From contig NZ_JBJHBQ010000002.1 of NCBI RefSeq assembly GCF_050485565.1, forward strand, positions 186,001-250,000: a stretch of DNA of 64,000 bases. Reading direction: 5' to 3'. This document shows, one piece after another, positions 15,533 to 24,437 of this stretch; positions within the stretch are counted from its first letter, which is position 1; every line of letters starts with the position of its first letter. This stretch comes from Glycocaulis sp050485565. Its GTDB lineage: Bacteria > Pseudomonadota > Alphaproteobacteria > Caulobacterales > Maricaulaceae. The notes under the pieces are model-generated. The model worked only from the letters and a program-made list of their open reading frames with translations. It was not told where the DNA came from and did no database searches. Made by a program: the position numbers and the translations under genes.

Positions 15533-16744
15533 ATGGAAGACGCTGCCTTCTCCGCAGGCGATACCGCCTGGATTCTCACTGCTTCGGCGCTTGTGCTGAT
15601 GATGACCGTTCCGGGGCTTGCGCTCTTCTATGGCGGCATGGTGCGGCGCACGAGCGTGCTGTCCACGCTGATGCATTCGCTGGCCGCTGCGGTGCTGGTG
15701 ACGATCACATGGGCGCTGGTTGGTTATTCTCTCGCGCTGACGGGGGAGGGCGCGTTCATTGGCGGACTGGACCGGCTGTTCCTGGCGGGGCTGGAGCCGG
15801 GCAGCGATGCGGACGGGTTGCCAGAGCCGGTCTTCATCCTGTTCCAGCTCACCTTCGCCATCATCACGGTCGCGATTATCTCCGGCGCGGCGGCCGAGCG
15901 GATGAGCTTCAAGGCGTGGGTGATTTTCGTGCCGGTCTGGCTGCTGGTGGTCTATGCGCCGATTGCGCATTGGGTCTGGGGCGGCGGCTTTCTGGATGAG
16001 GCGGGCGTCATCGACTTTGCGGGCGGCGCGGTCGTGCACATCAATTCGGGCGTTGCCGGGCTCGTTCTGGCGCTGGTGCTGGGGCCGCGCCGGGGCTGGC
16101 CGAAGGAAGGCCATCCGCCGCACAATCTGGTGCTGACGGTTATTGGGGCGGGTCTGCTCTGGGTTGGCTGGTTCGGCTTTAATGGCGGCTCGGCGCTGGC
16201 AGCAGATGAAATTGCCGCCCATGCTGCCCTCGTGACGCAGATTGCTGCCGCCATGGCGGCGCTGGTCTGGTGCGCTCTGGAATGGATCCTGCGCGGCAAG
16301 CCGACCGTGCTGGGCGCAGCCTCCGGCGCTGTGGCGGGTCTTGTCGCGATCACGCCCGCAGCGGGTTTTGTTGGCCCGCAGGCGGCCTTTGCTCTGGGGG
16401 CTGTTGGCGCTGTGGCGGCCTATTTCGCCGTCACGGCCCTGAAAAGCACACTGAAATACGATGACAGCCTGGACGCATTCGGCCTGCACGGGATTGCCGG
16501 GTTCGCCGGCGCGGTGCTGACCGGTGTGTTTGCCGTCGAAGCCATTGGCGGCACGCCGGGCGCGATCGAGGGCAACTGGATGCTGATCTGGACGCAGACC
16601 TGGGGCGCGCTTGCGGCCGCTGCGTGGTGCGCCATTGCCACCTTTGTCATTCTCTTCCTGATCGGGCGCGTGGTGAAGCTGCGCATCGAGGAAGAATACG
16701 AAGTTACCGGGGTCGATATCGCGCTGCATGGCGAGAGCGCCTGA
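15533..16744 (+). CDS. amt: ammonium transporter (Amt/Mep/Rh family)
   Basis: A 403-residue membrane protein with about 11 hydrophobic segments. The twin pore histidines are recognisable in GGAVVHINSGVAG and in the later DAFGLHGIAG, and the N-terminal GLALFYGGMVRRTSVLS is the family signature. It brings ammonium across the inner membrane when nitrogen is scarce. The usual partner glnK (PII) is not adjacent, and I found no convincing sigma-54 promoter upstream. The gene ends at a bidirectional-looking terminator shared with the convergent peptidase gene. Confidence 0.95.
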   Translation: MEDAAFSAGDTAWILTASALVLMMTVPGLALFYGGMVRRTSVLSTLMHSLAAAVLVTITWALVGYSLALTGEGAFIGGLDRLFLAGLEPGSDADGLPEPVFILFQLTFAIITVAIISGAAAERMSFKAWVIFVPVWLLVVYAPIAHWVWGGGFLDEAGVIDFAGGAVVHINSGVAGLVLALVLGPRRGWPKEGHPPHNLVLTVIGAGLLWVGWFGFNGGSALAADEIAAHAALVTQIAAAMAALVWCALEWILRGKPTVLGAASGAVAGLVAITPAAGFVGPQAAFALGAVGAVAAYFAVTALKSTLKYDDSLDAFGLHGIAGFAGAVLTGVFAVEAIGGTPGAIEGNWMLIWTQTWGALAAAAWCAIATFVILFLIGRVVKLRIEEEYEVTGVDIALHGESA

Positions 16745-16776
16745 CGACCCTGGTTTACCGTTCCTCCCTGACTAAA

Positions 16777-16809
16777 AACCCCGCCAGTTCGCTGGCGGGG
16801 TTCTTTTTG
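16777..16809. terminator. intrinsic terminator between amt and the M42-like peptidase gene
   Basis: An 11-bp stem (AACCCCGCCAG with CTGGCGGGGTT) and a 4-base loop are followed by CTTTTTG on the plus strand and preceded by AAAA, which provides a T-run for the minus strand. It therefore probably serves both convergent genes. Confidence 0.9.
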
Positions 16810-17874
16810 TCAGGATGTCAGGGCCAGCGCGGTCTTGAGCATTGCCACCAGCGCGCGCGGCGAGGTGGTTTCCTGATTGGAGTGATAGTTCACCGTCGGC
16901 ACTTGCAGGCTGGCCCCGGTGAACTCGCCCTTTGACTGGGCGGTGATCTTGCCAAGCTCTGTAACCCCGATGCTTTTGAGCGGCTGGCCACGGCGCGCGC
17001 GGGCGGCATTTTCCGCCTCGATGAAGGCATCCTTGAAGATGATGGGCGCGCCAGCACTGGCGGCGGCGCGTTCGACGCGCTCCACCATCGCTTCGTGGAA
17101 GCTGGCACTGGCATCGCGCCGGCGCAGTATCACCGCGCCTGCCAGCATGGCAGCAGAATCCTCAAACGGGCTGGTATCCAGAACGACGATATCCTTGCGC
17201 GCGGACAGCGCTTCACCGGCCCATTGCAGGAAGTGCGCAGCGGAGCGGCCAATTTCCTCCTCGGCGGTGAAGACAATGACGCCGCCCAGCCCCAGCTCTG
17301 CCGCCATGCGCAGGACAGCGACTGACACGGGATTATCCAGCTGGCCGGAGACCTGGCCACCCGCACTGCGGTCCAGCGCACGTGCAAAGCTCAAGGGTGT
17401 GCCGGCGGGCAGGGCGGGCAGGCCCGCTATATCCAGGACAATGCGTCCGCCACCGTCCAGCCGCGCGCCGGTGACATCGCCATAGGCGAGCCGTCCGCCG
17501 GTCTTGCGGTCATAGGCGAAGACTTCCTCGCCGCCATAGCGTTCATTGACGCGGGTGGCGAGCACCTGGCTGGCGACGGCTTCCTCGCCATATTTCTCGT
17601 TCTTTACCGCGTGAGCGGCATAGACCGGCGCGCCATCGGGCGCGATCACCGCGCCATGGCGGTCGATATGGGCGATGAAGACCGGGCCGGGCTTGCCGGT
17701 GTCGATGACGCACAGATTGGGCAGGCGCTCTGGCGTGAAGCCGAGCCCCGCAAAATCGCGCGCGAGATGATCGAGAAACGGTGTCTCGTGGCCAACGACG
17801 CTCGGAAAATCGAGATATTCGTTGGTCTTGGCCAGAATCCGCGCGGCGAGATCTGTCTCGCCGGCCAGGTTCAT
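16810..17874 (-). CDS. M42-like metallopeptidase (aminopeptidase)
   Basis: A 354-residue peptidase of the M42/M20 di-metal type. The metal ligands are visible in order: His-x-Asp in FIAHIDRHG, Asp in GQLDNPVS, the catalytic Glu pair in FTAEEEIG, Asp in IVVLDTSPF and the final His in VNYHSNQETTS. It should remove amino acids from the N terminus of peptides in the cytosol. The initial ATG abuts the stop codon of the upstream KAS III-type gene with no spacer, so the two are cotranscribed and probably translated in a coupled way. Confidence 0.8.
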   Translation of the reverse strand: MNLAGETDLAARILAKTNEYLDFPSVVGHETPFLDHLARDFAGLGFTPERLPNLCVIDTGKPGPVFIAHIDRHGAVIAPDGAPVYAAHAVKNEKYGEEAVASQVLATRVNERYGGEEVFAYDRKTGGRLAYGDVTGARLDGGGRIVLDIAGLPALPAGTPLSFARALDRSAGGQVSGQLDNPVSVAVLRMAAELGLGGVIVFTAEEEIGRSAAHFLQWAGEALSARKDIVVLDTSPFEDSAAMLAGAVILRRRDASASFHEAMVERVERAAASAGAPIIFKDAFIEAENAARARRGQPLKSIGVTELGKITAQSKGEFTGASLQVPTVNYHSNQETTSPRALVAMLKTALALTS

Positions 17875-19020
17875 CTAAAGCTTCTCCACAAAAACCGTGC
17901 CGGCTGAATAGCCAGCGCCGAAGGAGCAGATGACGCCCTTGTCGCCGCTCTGAAGATCGTCGGAATGGCGGTGGAAGGCGATGATCGAACCGGCAGAGGA
18001 TGTGTTGGCAAACTCATCCAGAATGGTCGGGGCATCTTCGCCGCCGGCCTCGCGCCCGAACACCTTCTTGGCGATCATCAGATTCATGTTGATATTGGCC
18101 TGATGCAGCCAAACGCGCTTCATCTGGTCCGGCTCGAGCCCCAGATCGTCCATGTGCTCGCGGATCATGTCCGACACCATCGGCACGACCTCCTTGAACA
18201 CTTTGCGGCCCTCCTGGACGAACAGCTTGTCATCCTTGGGCGAGCCGTTCTGCAGCGCCCGGTTGTCGCCAGTGGCGCGCTCGGTGCGGTTCAGGAAGCC
18301 GAAATTATTGCGGATATTATTGGAGAACTGCGTCTTCAGGCGCGAGCCGATAATGCGCCAGCCGCCTGTCCCCAGCTCGGCGCGCTCCAGCAGCACGGCT
18401 GTGGCCACATCGCCGAAGATGAAATGGCTGTCGCGGTCGCGCCAGTTGAGGTGCGCCGATGTGATCTCCGGGCTGACGACCAGTATGGCGCGCGCATTGC
18501 CAGCCGCGATCATGTCGGCGGCGGCCTGCATGCCGAACGTGGCCGAGGAGCAGGCGACATTCATGTCAAAGCCGAAGCCGTGCTCCATCCCCAGCGCCAT
18601 CTGCACTTCGATGGCCACGGCCGGATAGGCGCGCTGCATGTTGGAGGCGGCCACGATGATGCCGTCCACATCGTCTGGCGTTTTGCCGGCGCGCTCCAGC
18701 GCATCGCGCGCAGCGTTTGCGCCGATCTCGGCCAGTATCGCCACTTCGTCATTGGAGCGTTCGGCGATGTTGGGCATCATGCGGGTGATGTCGAGCACGC
18801 CATCTTTTTCAACGACATAGCGTGATTTTATGCCCGACGCCTTCTCGATAAACTCGGCAGAGGAGGGGGTCAGCGCCTCCAGCTCGCCGCGTTCGATCTC
18901 GCCAGAATGCTGGGCGTTATAGTGCTCGGCATAGGCGTTATACGCCACGACCAGCTCTTCATTGGATATGGAATGGGGCGGCGTCCACAGACCTGTGGCG
19001 CGAATGACGGCTTCACTCAT
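17875..19020 (-). CDS. beta-ketoacyl-ACP synthase III (FabH-like, long form)
   Basis: A 381-residue thiolase-fold synthase. The FabH-type triad is visible: Cys in NVACSSATF, His in WLHQANINMNL and Asn in FANTSSAG. The C-terminal ICSFGAGYSAGTVF is also typical. It is longer than housekeeping FabH (about 320 residues), with extra sequence near the N terminus, like the second FabH-type proteins of pseudomonads that prime fatty acid synthesis from medium-chain acyl-CoA. It is therefore probably not the sole FabH. No other fatty-acid genes are adjacent; a peptidase gene follows directly. Confidence 0.82.
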   Translation of the reverse strand: MSEAVIRATGLWTPPHSISNEELVVAYNAYAEHYNAQHSGEIERGELEALTPSSAEFIEKASGIKSRYVVEKDGVLDITRMMPNIAERSNDEVAILAEIGANAARDALERAGKTPDDVDGIIVAASNMQRAYPAVAIEVQMALGMEHGFGFDMNVACSSATFGMQAAADMIAAGNARAILVVSPEITSAHLNWRDRDSHFIFGDVATAVLLERAELGTGGWRIIGSRLKTQFSNNIRNNFGFLNRTERATGDNRALQNGSPKDDKLFVQEGRKVFKEVVPMVSDMIREHMDDLGLEPDQMKRVWLHQANINMNLMIAKKVFGREAGGEDAPTILDEFANTSSAGSIIAFHRHSDDLQSGDKGVICSFGAGYSAGTVFVEKL

Positions 19021-19177
19021 CGGTTTCCCCGAACGATTCCTGATCGCTATCTTGTTACCCTAGCCTTCACAGCGGTGCAGTGTCGACCATTGTGAGGCGG
19101 GTGATCCTTGGCCATAGCCGATTATGGCTCTGCGTGCATGTGGCTTGCGCACAACAAAAGATGGTCTTTCGCGCGAT

Positions 19178-19399
19178 TCAGCCGTTGCGACGGCCGCTGA
19201 TGACGCGATGAATGGGTTGCGGACGCTCGCGTACGACACCGTCGCCGTCGGTGCACTGGTGCTCCAGTATGCCGGAAGCGCCATGGCGTCCGCCCATCTC
19301 GCAAGTGCGGTCAAGCGCGTGGACGGGTGGACGGTTGGCGCATGCGCCGAGTGTGAGAAGGCCAACGCCAAGAATGGCAAGTTTCAAGGCAGATTTCAT
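19178..19399 (-). CDS. small lipoprotein
   Basis: A 73-residue protein with a signal peptide and lipobox LTLGAC, so Cys20 would be lipidated at the outer or inner membrane. The mature part is short, rich in Arg and His, and includes two further Cys; I do not recognise a family. GAGG lies 6 bases before the ATG. Its start codon overlaps the tag stop codon (TAATG), so it is probably translated by reinitiation. No function can be assigned. Confidence 0.65.
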   Translation of the reverse strand: MKSALKLAILGVGLLTLGACANRPPVHALDRTCEMGGRHGASGILEHQCTDGDGVVRERPQPIHRVISGRRNG

Positions 19400-19986
19400 T
19401 ATGACCTCGACAGGTTTTTCACTTCCTCATGGCGGTGACAGCTGACCAGATGGTCATTGACCAGCCCGGTCGCCTGCATGAAGGCATAGACGATGACGGG
19501 GCCGCAGAATTTGAAGCCCTCCTTCTTCAGCGCCTTGCTCATCGCCTGGCTGACCGGTGTTTCGGCAGGTACTTCCTTCATCGTGGAGAAACGGTTCTGC
19601 ACGGGCTCGCCATCCACGAAGCCCCACAGATAGTCGCTGAAACCCTGTCCGCGTTCGCGCATGGCCAGATAGGCCTTTGCATTACCTATCGAGGCTTCGA
19701 TCTTCGCGCGCGAGCGGATGATGCCCGCATTGCCGAGCAGGCGGGCAATGTCGGCCTCGCCATAGCGCGCCAGCGTCTCCGGGTTGAAGCCGTCAAAAGC
19801 CTCCAGAAACGCCTCGCGCTTGCGCAAAATGGTGATCCAGCTGAGGCCGGCCTGAAATCCGTCCAGGATCAGCTTGGCAAACAGCGCCTCGTCATCGTGC
19901 TCCGGCACGCCCCATTCGGTGTCATGATAATCGACATAGAGCGGGTCTTCGCCCGGCCAGGGACAGCGATGGATCATGTCGTGCAT
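19399..19986 (-). CDS. tag: DNA-3-methyladenine glycosylase I
   Basis: A 195-residue base-excision enzyme that removes 3-methyladenine from alkylated DNA. It matches Tag along its length: RCPWPGEDPLYVDYHDTEWGVP at the start (the Cys being a zinc ligand), ELILDGFQAGLSWITIL-like catalytic region, and the zinc-binding C-terminal VNDHLVSCHRH. It lies 56 bases downstream of dinB in the same direction, placing two DNA-damage functions together. I saw no clear LexA-type site before either gene. Confidence 0.95.
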   Translation of the reverse strand: MHDMIHRCPWPGEDPLYVDYHDTEWGVPEHDDEALFAKLILDGFQAGLSWITILRKREAFLEAFDGFNPETLARYGEADIARLLGNAGIIRSRAKIEASIGNAKAYLAMRERGQGFSDYLWGFVDGEPVQNRFSTMKEVPAETPVSQAMSKALKKEGFKFCGPVIVYAFMQATGLVNDHLVSCHRHEEVKNLSRS

Positions 19987-20042
19987 CCTTGTATCGGTGG
20001 CCAGCCAAGCACCGAAGCGCCGGGCGGCCGAGTGAACAAACG

Positions 20043-21293
20043 CTAATTGTCCTTCAGGGAGCGCCCCTTGATGACGGCGGAGGGGCCAAAGCGGGCGCGG
20101 GCCTTGTCCATGGCGCGCTCGGCGGCGGCGCGTTTGGGCCCGTCCGGATCCAGAAGATCGCGCGTATCACCCGTGGCCGGTTCCAGATCGCTGAAACCTA
20201 TGCCGATCAGCCGGTAGCGCCGGCCTTGGGCTTCCGCGCGCAATAGTTCCCGGCCGTTGCGAAACAGCGTGTCGGCCAGCTGGGCAGGCTGGGACAGGGT
20301 GCGCCGGCGTGTCAGTGATCTGAAGCCTTCCGTCTTCAGCTTCAGCGTGACGACACGGCCCGCAATGCCTTGCGCCTTCATCCGGTCGGCCACCCTCACG
20401 CAAAGCGGCCAGAGGCGCTTTTCCAGCTCGTCATGGCTGGCGATATCATCAAAGAAGGTGGTTTCAGCCGATACGCTCTTGCGCTCGCCATCGCGCGTAA
20501 CGGCGCGTGTGTCGATGCCTTGCGCCAGCCGCCAGAGGCGCGCGCCCGACGGCCCGTGGCGGCGCATCAGCGCCTCCTCACCGCGCGCGATGACATCGCC
20601 TAGCGTTTTGAGCCCATCCCGGTTCAGCGTGGCGGCAAAGGCCGGGCCGACACCGAACACGCTCTGCACTGGCCTTGGGCGCAGGAAATCCGCCGCCTCG
20701 GCCTGGCCGATGACGGAAAACCCGTCCGGCTTGTCCAGCTCGGATGCCGTCTTGGCGAGAAACTTGTTGTAGCTAAGGCCCACCGAGACGGTGACGCCCA
20801 CCTCCGATTTGATGCGTGCCGCCAGCTTCATCAGCGTGAGAGCGGGCGAAGCTCCATGCAGGCGCTGCGTGCCTGTCAGATCGAGAAAGGCTTCGTCAAT
20901 GGACAAGGGCTCCACCGCCGGGGTGACATCCTCCATCATCTGGCGGATGCGTTTGCCTTCGGCGGCATAGACCTGCATGCGCGGGGAGATGACCACGGCG
21001 TCCGGGCAGGCTTTTAGCGCCTTGAACATGGGCATGGCCGAGCGCACCCCGTGCAGCCTTGCCACATAGCAGGCGGTGGCCACCACGCCGCGCTTTCCGC
21101 CGCCGATAATCACCGGCTTGTCGGCCAGCGACGGATCATCACGCTTCTCGATGGAGGCGTAGAATGCATCACAATCGATATGGGCTATCGAGAGCGTATC
21201 AAGCTCGTCATGGGTGAAAACCTTGCGCGAGCCGCACGCCCCGCATCGCGGCGGGGAGGCTGGCGCAAAACAGGTCCGGCAATATCCGCTCAT
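20043..21293 (-). CDS. dinB: DNA polymerase IV with N-terminal Cys4 motif
   Basis: A 416-residue Y-family translesion polymerase. The catalytic core starts with IAHIDCDAFYASIEKRDDP and includes the second acidic motif PLSIDEAFLDLTG; the HhH and little-finger regions follow (GVGPAFAATL; RTLSQPAQLA). Before the core, residues 5-21 hold CRTC ... CGAC, a likely zinc-binding finger absent from E. coli DinB. The start at 21293 overlaps the ROK kinase stop as ATGA. A classic C-terminal beta-clamp motif is not obvious. The extra finger may contact DNA or a partner; this is inference. Confidence 0.93.
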   Translation of the reverse strand: MSGYCRTCFAPASPPRCGACGSRKVFTHDELDTLSIAHIDCDAFYASIEKRDDPSLADKPVIIGGGKRGVVATACYVARLHGVRSAMPMFKALKACPDAVVISPRMQVYAAEGKRIRQMMEDVTPAVEPLSIDEAFLDLTGTQRLHGASPALTLMKLAARIKSEVGVTVSVGLSYNKFLAKTASELDKPDGFSVIGQAEAADFLRPRPVQSVFGVGPAFAATLNRDGLKTLGDVIARGEEALMRRHGPSGARLWRLAQGIDTRAVTRDGERKSVSAETTFFDDIASHDELEKRLWPLCVRVADRMKAQGIAGRVVTLKLKTEGFRSLTRRRTLSQPAQLADTLFRNGRELLRAEAQGRRYRLIGIGFSDLEPATGDTRDLLDPDGPKRAAAERAMDKARARFGPSAVIKGRSLKDN

Positions 21294-22198
21294 CGCGCTT
21301 CCAGCGGCCATAGCCAGGCGGCACCGCGCACACCGGAGGAGTCGCCATGCCGGTTCACCACCACGCGGGTGCGAAACTCGTCGGTGAAAACATGTGGCAC
21401 GAGGCGGGTTTCCAGATCGGCGGCCAGGCCCGGCAGGTTGGACAATCCACCGCCCAACACGATCACATCCGGGTCCAGCACATTGACGATGGTGGAGAGT
21501 GCGCGCGCCAGCCGGTCAGCGTGCCGGTCGAGCGTGGCCATCGCTGCCACGTCGCCCCCGGCGGCCTTTGTTGCAATCTGGTCGGCTGTGAAGCTTTCGC
21601 CTGTCACTCGCTGGTGGTCGCGTACCAGCGCCGGGCCGGAGCACCAGCTTTCCACGCAGCCGAGGCGGCCGCATCCGCATCGGAGGCCGGGAACTTCTTC
21701 GATGGACGGTCGGGGCAGGGCCGTGTGGCCCCACTCACCGGCGATAAGGCCGCCGCCCTCATGGAGGCGTCCGCCAATGACGATGCCGCCGCCTACGCCC
21801 GTGCCTGCGATCACGCCGAACACGCAATGCGCCCCCGCGCCTGCGCCGTCGGTGGCTTCGGACAGGGCAAAGCAGTTGGCGTCATTGGCGCAGCGCACCT
21901 CCTGCCCCAGCGCGTCTGTCAGATCGCGCTGAAGGGGCTGGCCATTGAGGTGGGAGGAGTTGGCGTTGCGGACGAGCCCGGTGCGCGGATTGATCGAGCC
22001 GGGATGACCGATGCCAACGCTCGCGGCGGTGCTGCCTGCGCTCTGGCGGATATCGGCGACAAGGGCGCGAATCGATTCGATGGCATCAGCGTATCGGGAG
22101 GCAGAAGCGATCCGTTTGCGGGCCAGAAGCGTGCCATCAGCGCCCAGCGCGATGGCTTCTGTCTTCGTGCCGCCCAGATCGACACCGATGCGGATCAT
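21290..22198 (-). CDS. ROK-family sugar kinase (Mak/NagK-like)
   Basis: A 302-residue ATP-dependent sugar kinase. The N-terminal phosphate loop DLGGTKTE, the ROK signature with GTGVGGGIVIGG, the substrate-binding GEWGHTALP, and the zinc motif CGCGRLGCVE are all present. Similarity over the length is closest to fructokinase Mak/YajF and N-acetylglucosamine kinases; the substrate cannot be decided. It is the first gene of a run with dinB (4-base overlap), an unexpected pairing of sugar metabolism with DNA repair. Confidence 0.88.
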   Translation of the reverse strand: MIRIGVDLGGTKTEAIALGADGTLLARKRIASASRYADAIESIRALVADIRQSAGSTAASVGIGHPGSINPRTGLVRNANSSHLNGQPLQRDLTDALGQEVRCANDANCFALSEATDGAGAGAHCVFGVIAGTGVGGGIVIGGRLHEGGGLIAGEWGHTALPRPSIEEVPGLRCGCGRLGCVESWCSGPALVRDHQRVTGESFTADQIATKAAGGDVAAMATLDRHADRLARALSTIVNVLDPDVIVLGGGLSNLPGLAADLETRLVPHVFTDEFRTRVVVNRHGDSSGVRGAAWLWPLEAR

Positions 22199-22376
22199 GC
22201 GCAGCCCCTTGCCTGCCTTGGCCTCGCCACGTTCTTATCTTGTTCCTTACCGGGTTCCTAGCGCCCGACTCATCGTTGATTAAGGAAAATCGGGTTTACT
22301 CGGCAGTGGATGGAAAAAGGTTCACGCCAAAAGGCGGGGCAAATGGGGGAAGCGCGCGGTCGCCATGCTGCAGGTC

Positions 22377-22742
22377 ATGTCCAAAAAAGTTCTGATCGTT
22401 GAAGATAACGAGCTGAACATGAAGTTATTTCATGATCTGCTCGAGGCCCACGGCTACGAGACCCTCCAGACGCGTGAGGGCCTGAAAGCCATTGATATGG
22501 CGCGCGAGCACCGCCCCGATCTCATCCTGATGGATATCCAGCTGCCGGAGGTTTCCGGTCTGGACGTCACCAAATGGCTCAAAAGCGATGAAGACCTTTC
22601 CGGTATCCCGGTTGTGGCCGTCACCGCCTTTGCGATGAAGGGTGATGAGGAGCGCATCCGCGAGGGCGGGTGCGAGGGCTATCTTTCCAAACCCATCACG
22701 GTGACGAGCTTTATCGAGACAATCCGGAAATTTATCGGTTAG
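22377..22742 (+). CDS. divK: single-domain cell-cycle response regulator DivK
   Basis: A 121-residue receiver domain without an output domain. Phosphoacceptor Asp53 (LILMDIQLPE), Thr83 and Lys105 (YLSKP) are present. The sequence VLIVEDNELNMKLFHDLLEA and VAVTAFAMKGDEERIREGGCE is nearly that of Caulobacter DivK, which switches the DivJ/PleC/CckA pathway and so CtrA activity and asymmetric division. The start at 22377 matches that family; the ATG at 22365 adds four residues. pleD follows after 15 bases, as in Caulobacter. The 178-base upstream gap contains a GANTC site (GACTC near 22268) but no clear CtrA box. Confidence 0.95.
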   Translation: MSKKVLIVEDNELNMKLFHDLLEAHGYETLQTREGLKAIDMAREHRPDLILMDIQLPEVSGLDVTKWLKSDEDLSGIPVVAVTAFAMKGDEERIREGGCEGYLSKPITVTSFIETIRKFIG

Positions 22743-22757
22743 GGAGGCGCCAGACCC

Positions 22758-24119
22758 ATGAGCGCGCGCATCCTCGTAGTCGACGATATCGAGACCAACA
22801 GACGCTTGCTGGAAGCGCGGCTGTCGGCCGAGTATTTTGATGTCGTGCTGGCGTCTTCCGGAGCCGAGTGCCTGGAAAAGGCGCGCGACACCATGCCGGA
22901 CATGATCCTGCTCGACATCATGATGCCAGGCATGGACGGGTTTGAAACCTGCCGCCGCCTGAAGGCCGACGCCGCCACCCGCCATATCCCTGTCATCATG
23001 GTGACGGCGCTGGATCAGCGCGAGGACCGGGTGAAGGGGCTGGAAGCTGGCGCGGACGAGTTTCTCACCAAGCCGGTCAATGATGTTGCCCTGTTTGCGC
23101 GGGTGCGCTCGCTGCTGCGCCTCAAGGAAGTGCTCGACGAGCTGCGCCTGCGCCACGAGGCTACGCTGACCGATGATGGCGTTGAGGACGGTGATCTGGA
23201 CGGCCCGGCGATTGTTATCGTGGCCGCTGGCGACGACATTGCCGCCGAGCGCCTGTCTGCCAAACTGCCCAAGGGTTTTGCGCCGCGCCCGATTGGCGAT
23301 CCGGCAGGCGTGGTGAAGGCCGCGCGGGCCGGGGCGGAGCTGGTGCTGATCGATCTGGCGACGGCAAAGTTTGATGCGCTGCGGGTCTGCGCGCGCATCC
23401 GCTCCGACGCCGTAACCCGGCACACGCCGATCATCTGCGTGGTCGACCCCGATACGCCGCAGGACATGGTCCGTGCGCTGGATCTGGGGGTTAGCGATGT
23501 GGTGACGCGCCCGGTTGATCCGGGCGAGCTGGCGGCGCGCCTGAACACGCAGCTAAAGCGCAAGCGCTATGCCGAGCAGCTGCGTGAGCGTCTGGAAGAG
23601 AGCCTCGAGATGGCGGTCATTGATCCGCTGACCGGGCTTTATAACCGCCGCTATATGGGCTCACGCCTGCGTCAGGCGGTCGATGCATGGGAGGCGAGCG
23701 CCGAAACGGTCTCGGTCATCCTGTTTGATATTGACCATTTCAAGCGCATCAACGACACGTGGGGCCATCAGGCCGGCGACGAGGTGATACGTGCCTTTAC
23801 CGAGCGGATGAACACCCAGCTGCGCGCGCTGGACATTGCCGGGCGTCATGGCGGCGAGGAGTTCATGGTGGTGCTGGCCGGTGCCACCCAGCGCGAAGCC
23901 ACGGAAGCGGCAGAGCGCGTGCGGGCGGCCATCGCGCGCACGCCTTTCCGGATTTCCAGTGCCGGGGTCAGCGTGGACGCGACCACCAGCGCGGGCGTAG
24001 CCGAGATCATGCATGGCGATACGCCAGAACGCCTTGTCGCGCGCGCCGATGCCGCGCTCTATCAGGCCAAGGCAGCGGGCCGCAATCAGGTGATGGTGGC
24101 ACAGAAAAAGGCCGCGTGA
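22758..24119 (+). CDS. pleD: diguanylate cyclase response regulator PleD
   Basis: A 453-residue protein with receiver 1 (residues 1-120, Asp53), a degenerate receiver 2 (about 150-275) used for dimerisation, and a C-terminal GGDEF domain. The active site is GGEEF at 365-369, and an inhibitory site R356-x-x-D359 lies exactly five residues before it, so product feedback by c-di-GMP is expected. In Caulobacter, PleD drives flagellar loss and stalk formation after phosphorylation by DivJ and PleC. The gene forms an operon with divK. Confidence 0.95.
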   Translation: MSARILVVDDIETNRRLLEARLSAEYFDVVLASSGAECLEKARDTMPDMILLDIMMPGMDGFETCRRLKADAATRHIPVIMVTALDQREDRVKGLEAGADEFLTKPVNDVALFARVRSLLRLKEVLDELRLRHEATLTDDGVEDGDLDGPAIVIVAAGDDIAAERLSAKLPKGFAPRPIGDPAGVVKAARAGAELVLIDLATAKFDALRVCARIRSDAVTRHTPIICVVDPDTPQDMVRALDLGVSDVVTRPVDPGELAARLNTQLKRKRYAEQLRERLEESLEMAVIDPLTGLYNRRYMGSRLRQAVDAWEASAETVSVILFDIDHFKRINDTWGHQAGDEVIRAFTERMNTQLRALDIAGRHGGEEFMVVLAGATQREATEAAERVRAAIARTPFRISSAGVSVDATTSAGVAEIMHGDTPERLVARADAALYQAKAAGRNQVMVAQKKAA

Positions 24120-24134
24120 GCATCACGCGGCCTT
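24108..24134. terminator. terminator hairpin shared by pleD and rpmG
   Basis: A perfect 12-bp stem (AAGGCCGCGTGA with TCACGCGGCCTT) and 3-base loop. The pleD stop codon lies inside the left arm. Reading the minus strand, the stem is followed by TTTTTCT, giving a good terminator for rpmG; on the plus strand the T-run is poor. Confidence 0.8.
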
Positions 24135-24167
24135 CCTCAAATCGGCAGATGCGCTAAAGGGGCAGAT

Positions 24168-24335
24168 CTACTTGATCTTGCCTTCCTTGAACTCGACATG
24201 CTTGCGCGCGACCGGATCGTACTTTTTCAGCACGAGTTTCTCGGTCATGGTGCGCGCGTTTTTCTTGGTCACGTAGAAGTAACCCGTGCCAGCCGTCGAA
24301 TTGAGGCGGATCTTGATGGTTGTCGGCTTGGCCAT
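24168..24335 (-). CDS. rpmG: 50S ribosomal protein L33
   Basis: A 55-residue protein of the large ribosomal subunit, starting MAKPTTIKIRLNSTAGTGYF and ending HVEFKEGKIK. This is the zinc-free alphaproteobacterial form: it lacks the CxxC pairs found in some L33 proteins. It is convergent with pleD and is terminated by the hairpin overlapping the pleD end. The order divK-pleD-rpmG is conserved in relatives. Confidence 0.96.
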   Translation of the reverse strand: MAKPTTIKIRLNSTAGTGYFYVTKKNARTMTEKLVLKKYDPVARKHVEFKEGKIK

Positions 24336-24437
24336 GTCACTCACCTGAAACTGGGTTGCCGCGCCAGACCGGACCTGACGCTTCGCGAGCGCGCGAAAAT
24401 ACGCATGTTCGCTAGGGTGTCAATGGCGCTGATGCGT

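Noticed and set aside
15215..16729. 504-residue minus-strand frame opposite amt
   Set aside because: Composition is rich in Arg/Gln/His as expected from antisense of a membrane protein gene; amt on the plus strand is certain.
22199..22376. CtrA binding site before divK
   Set aside because: GATTAAGG is present but without a second TTAA seven bases away; only a GANTC site is seen.
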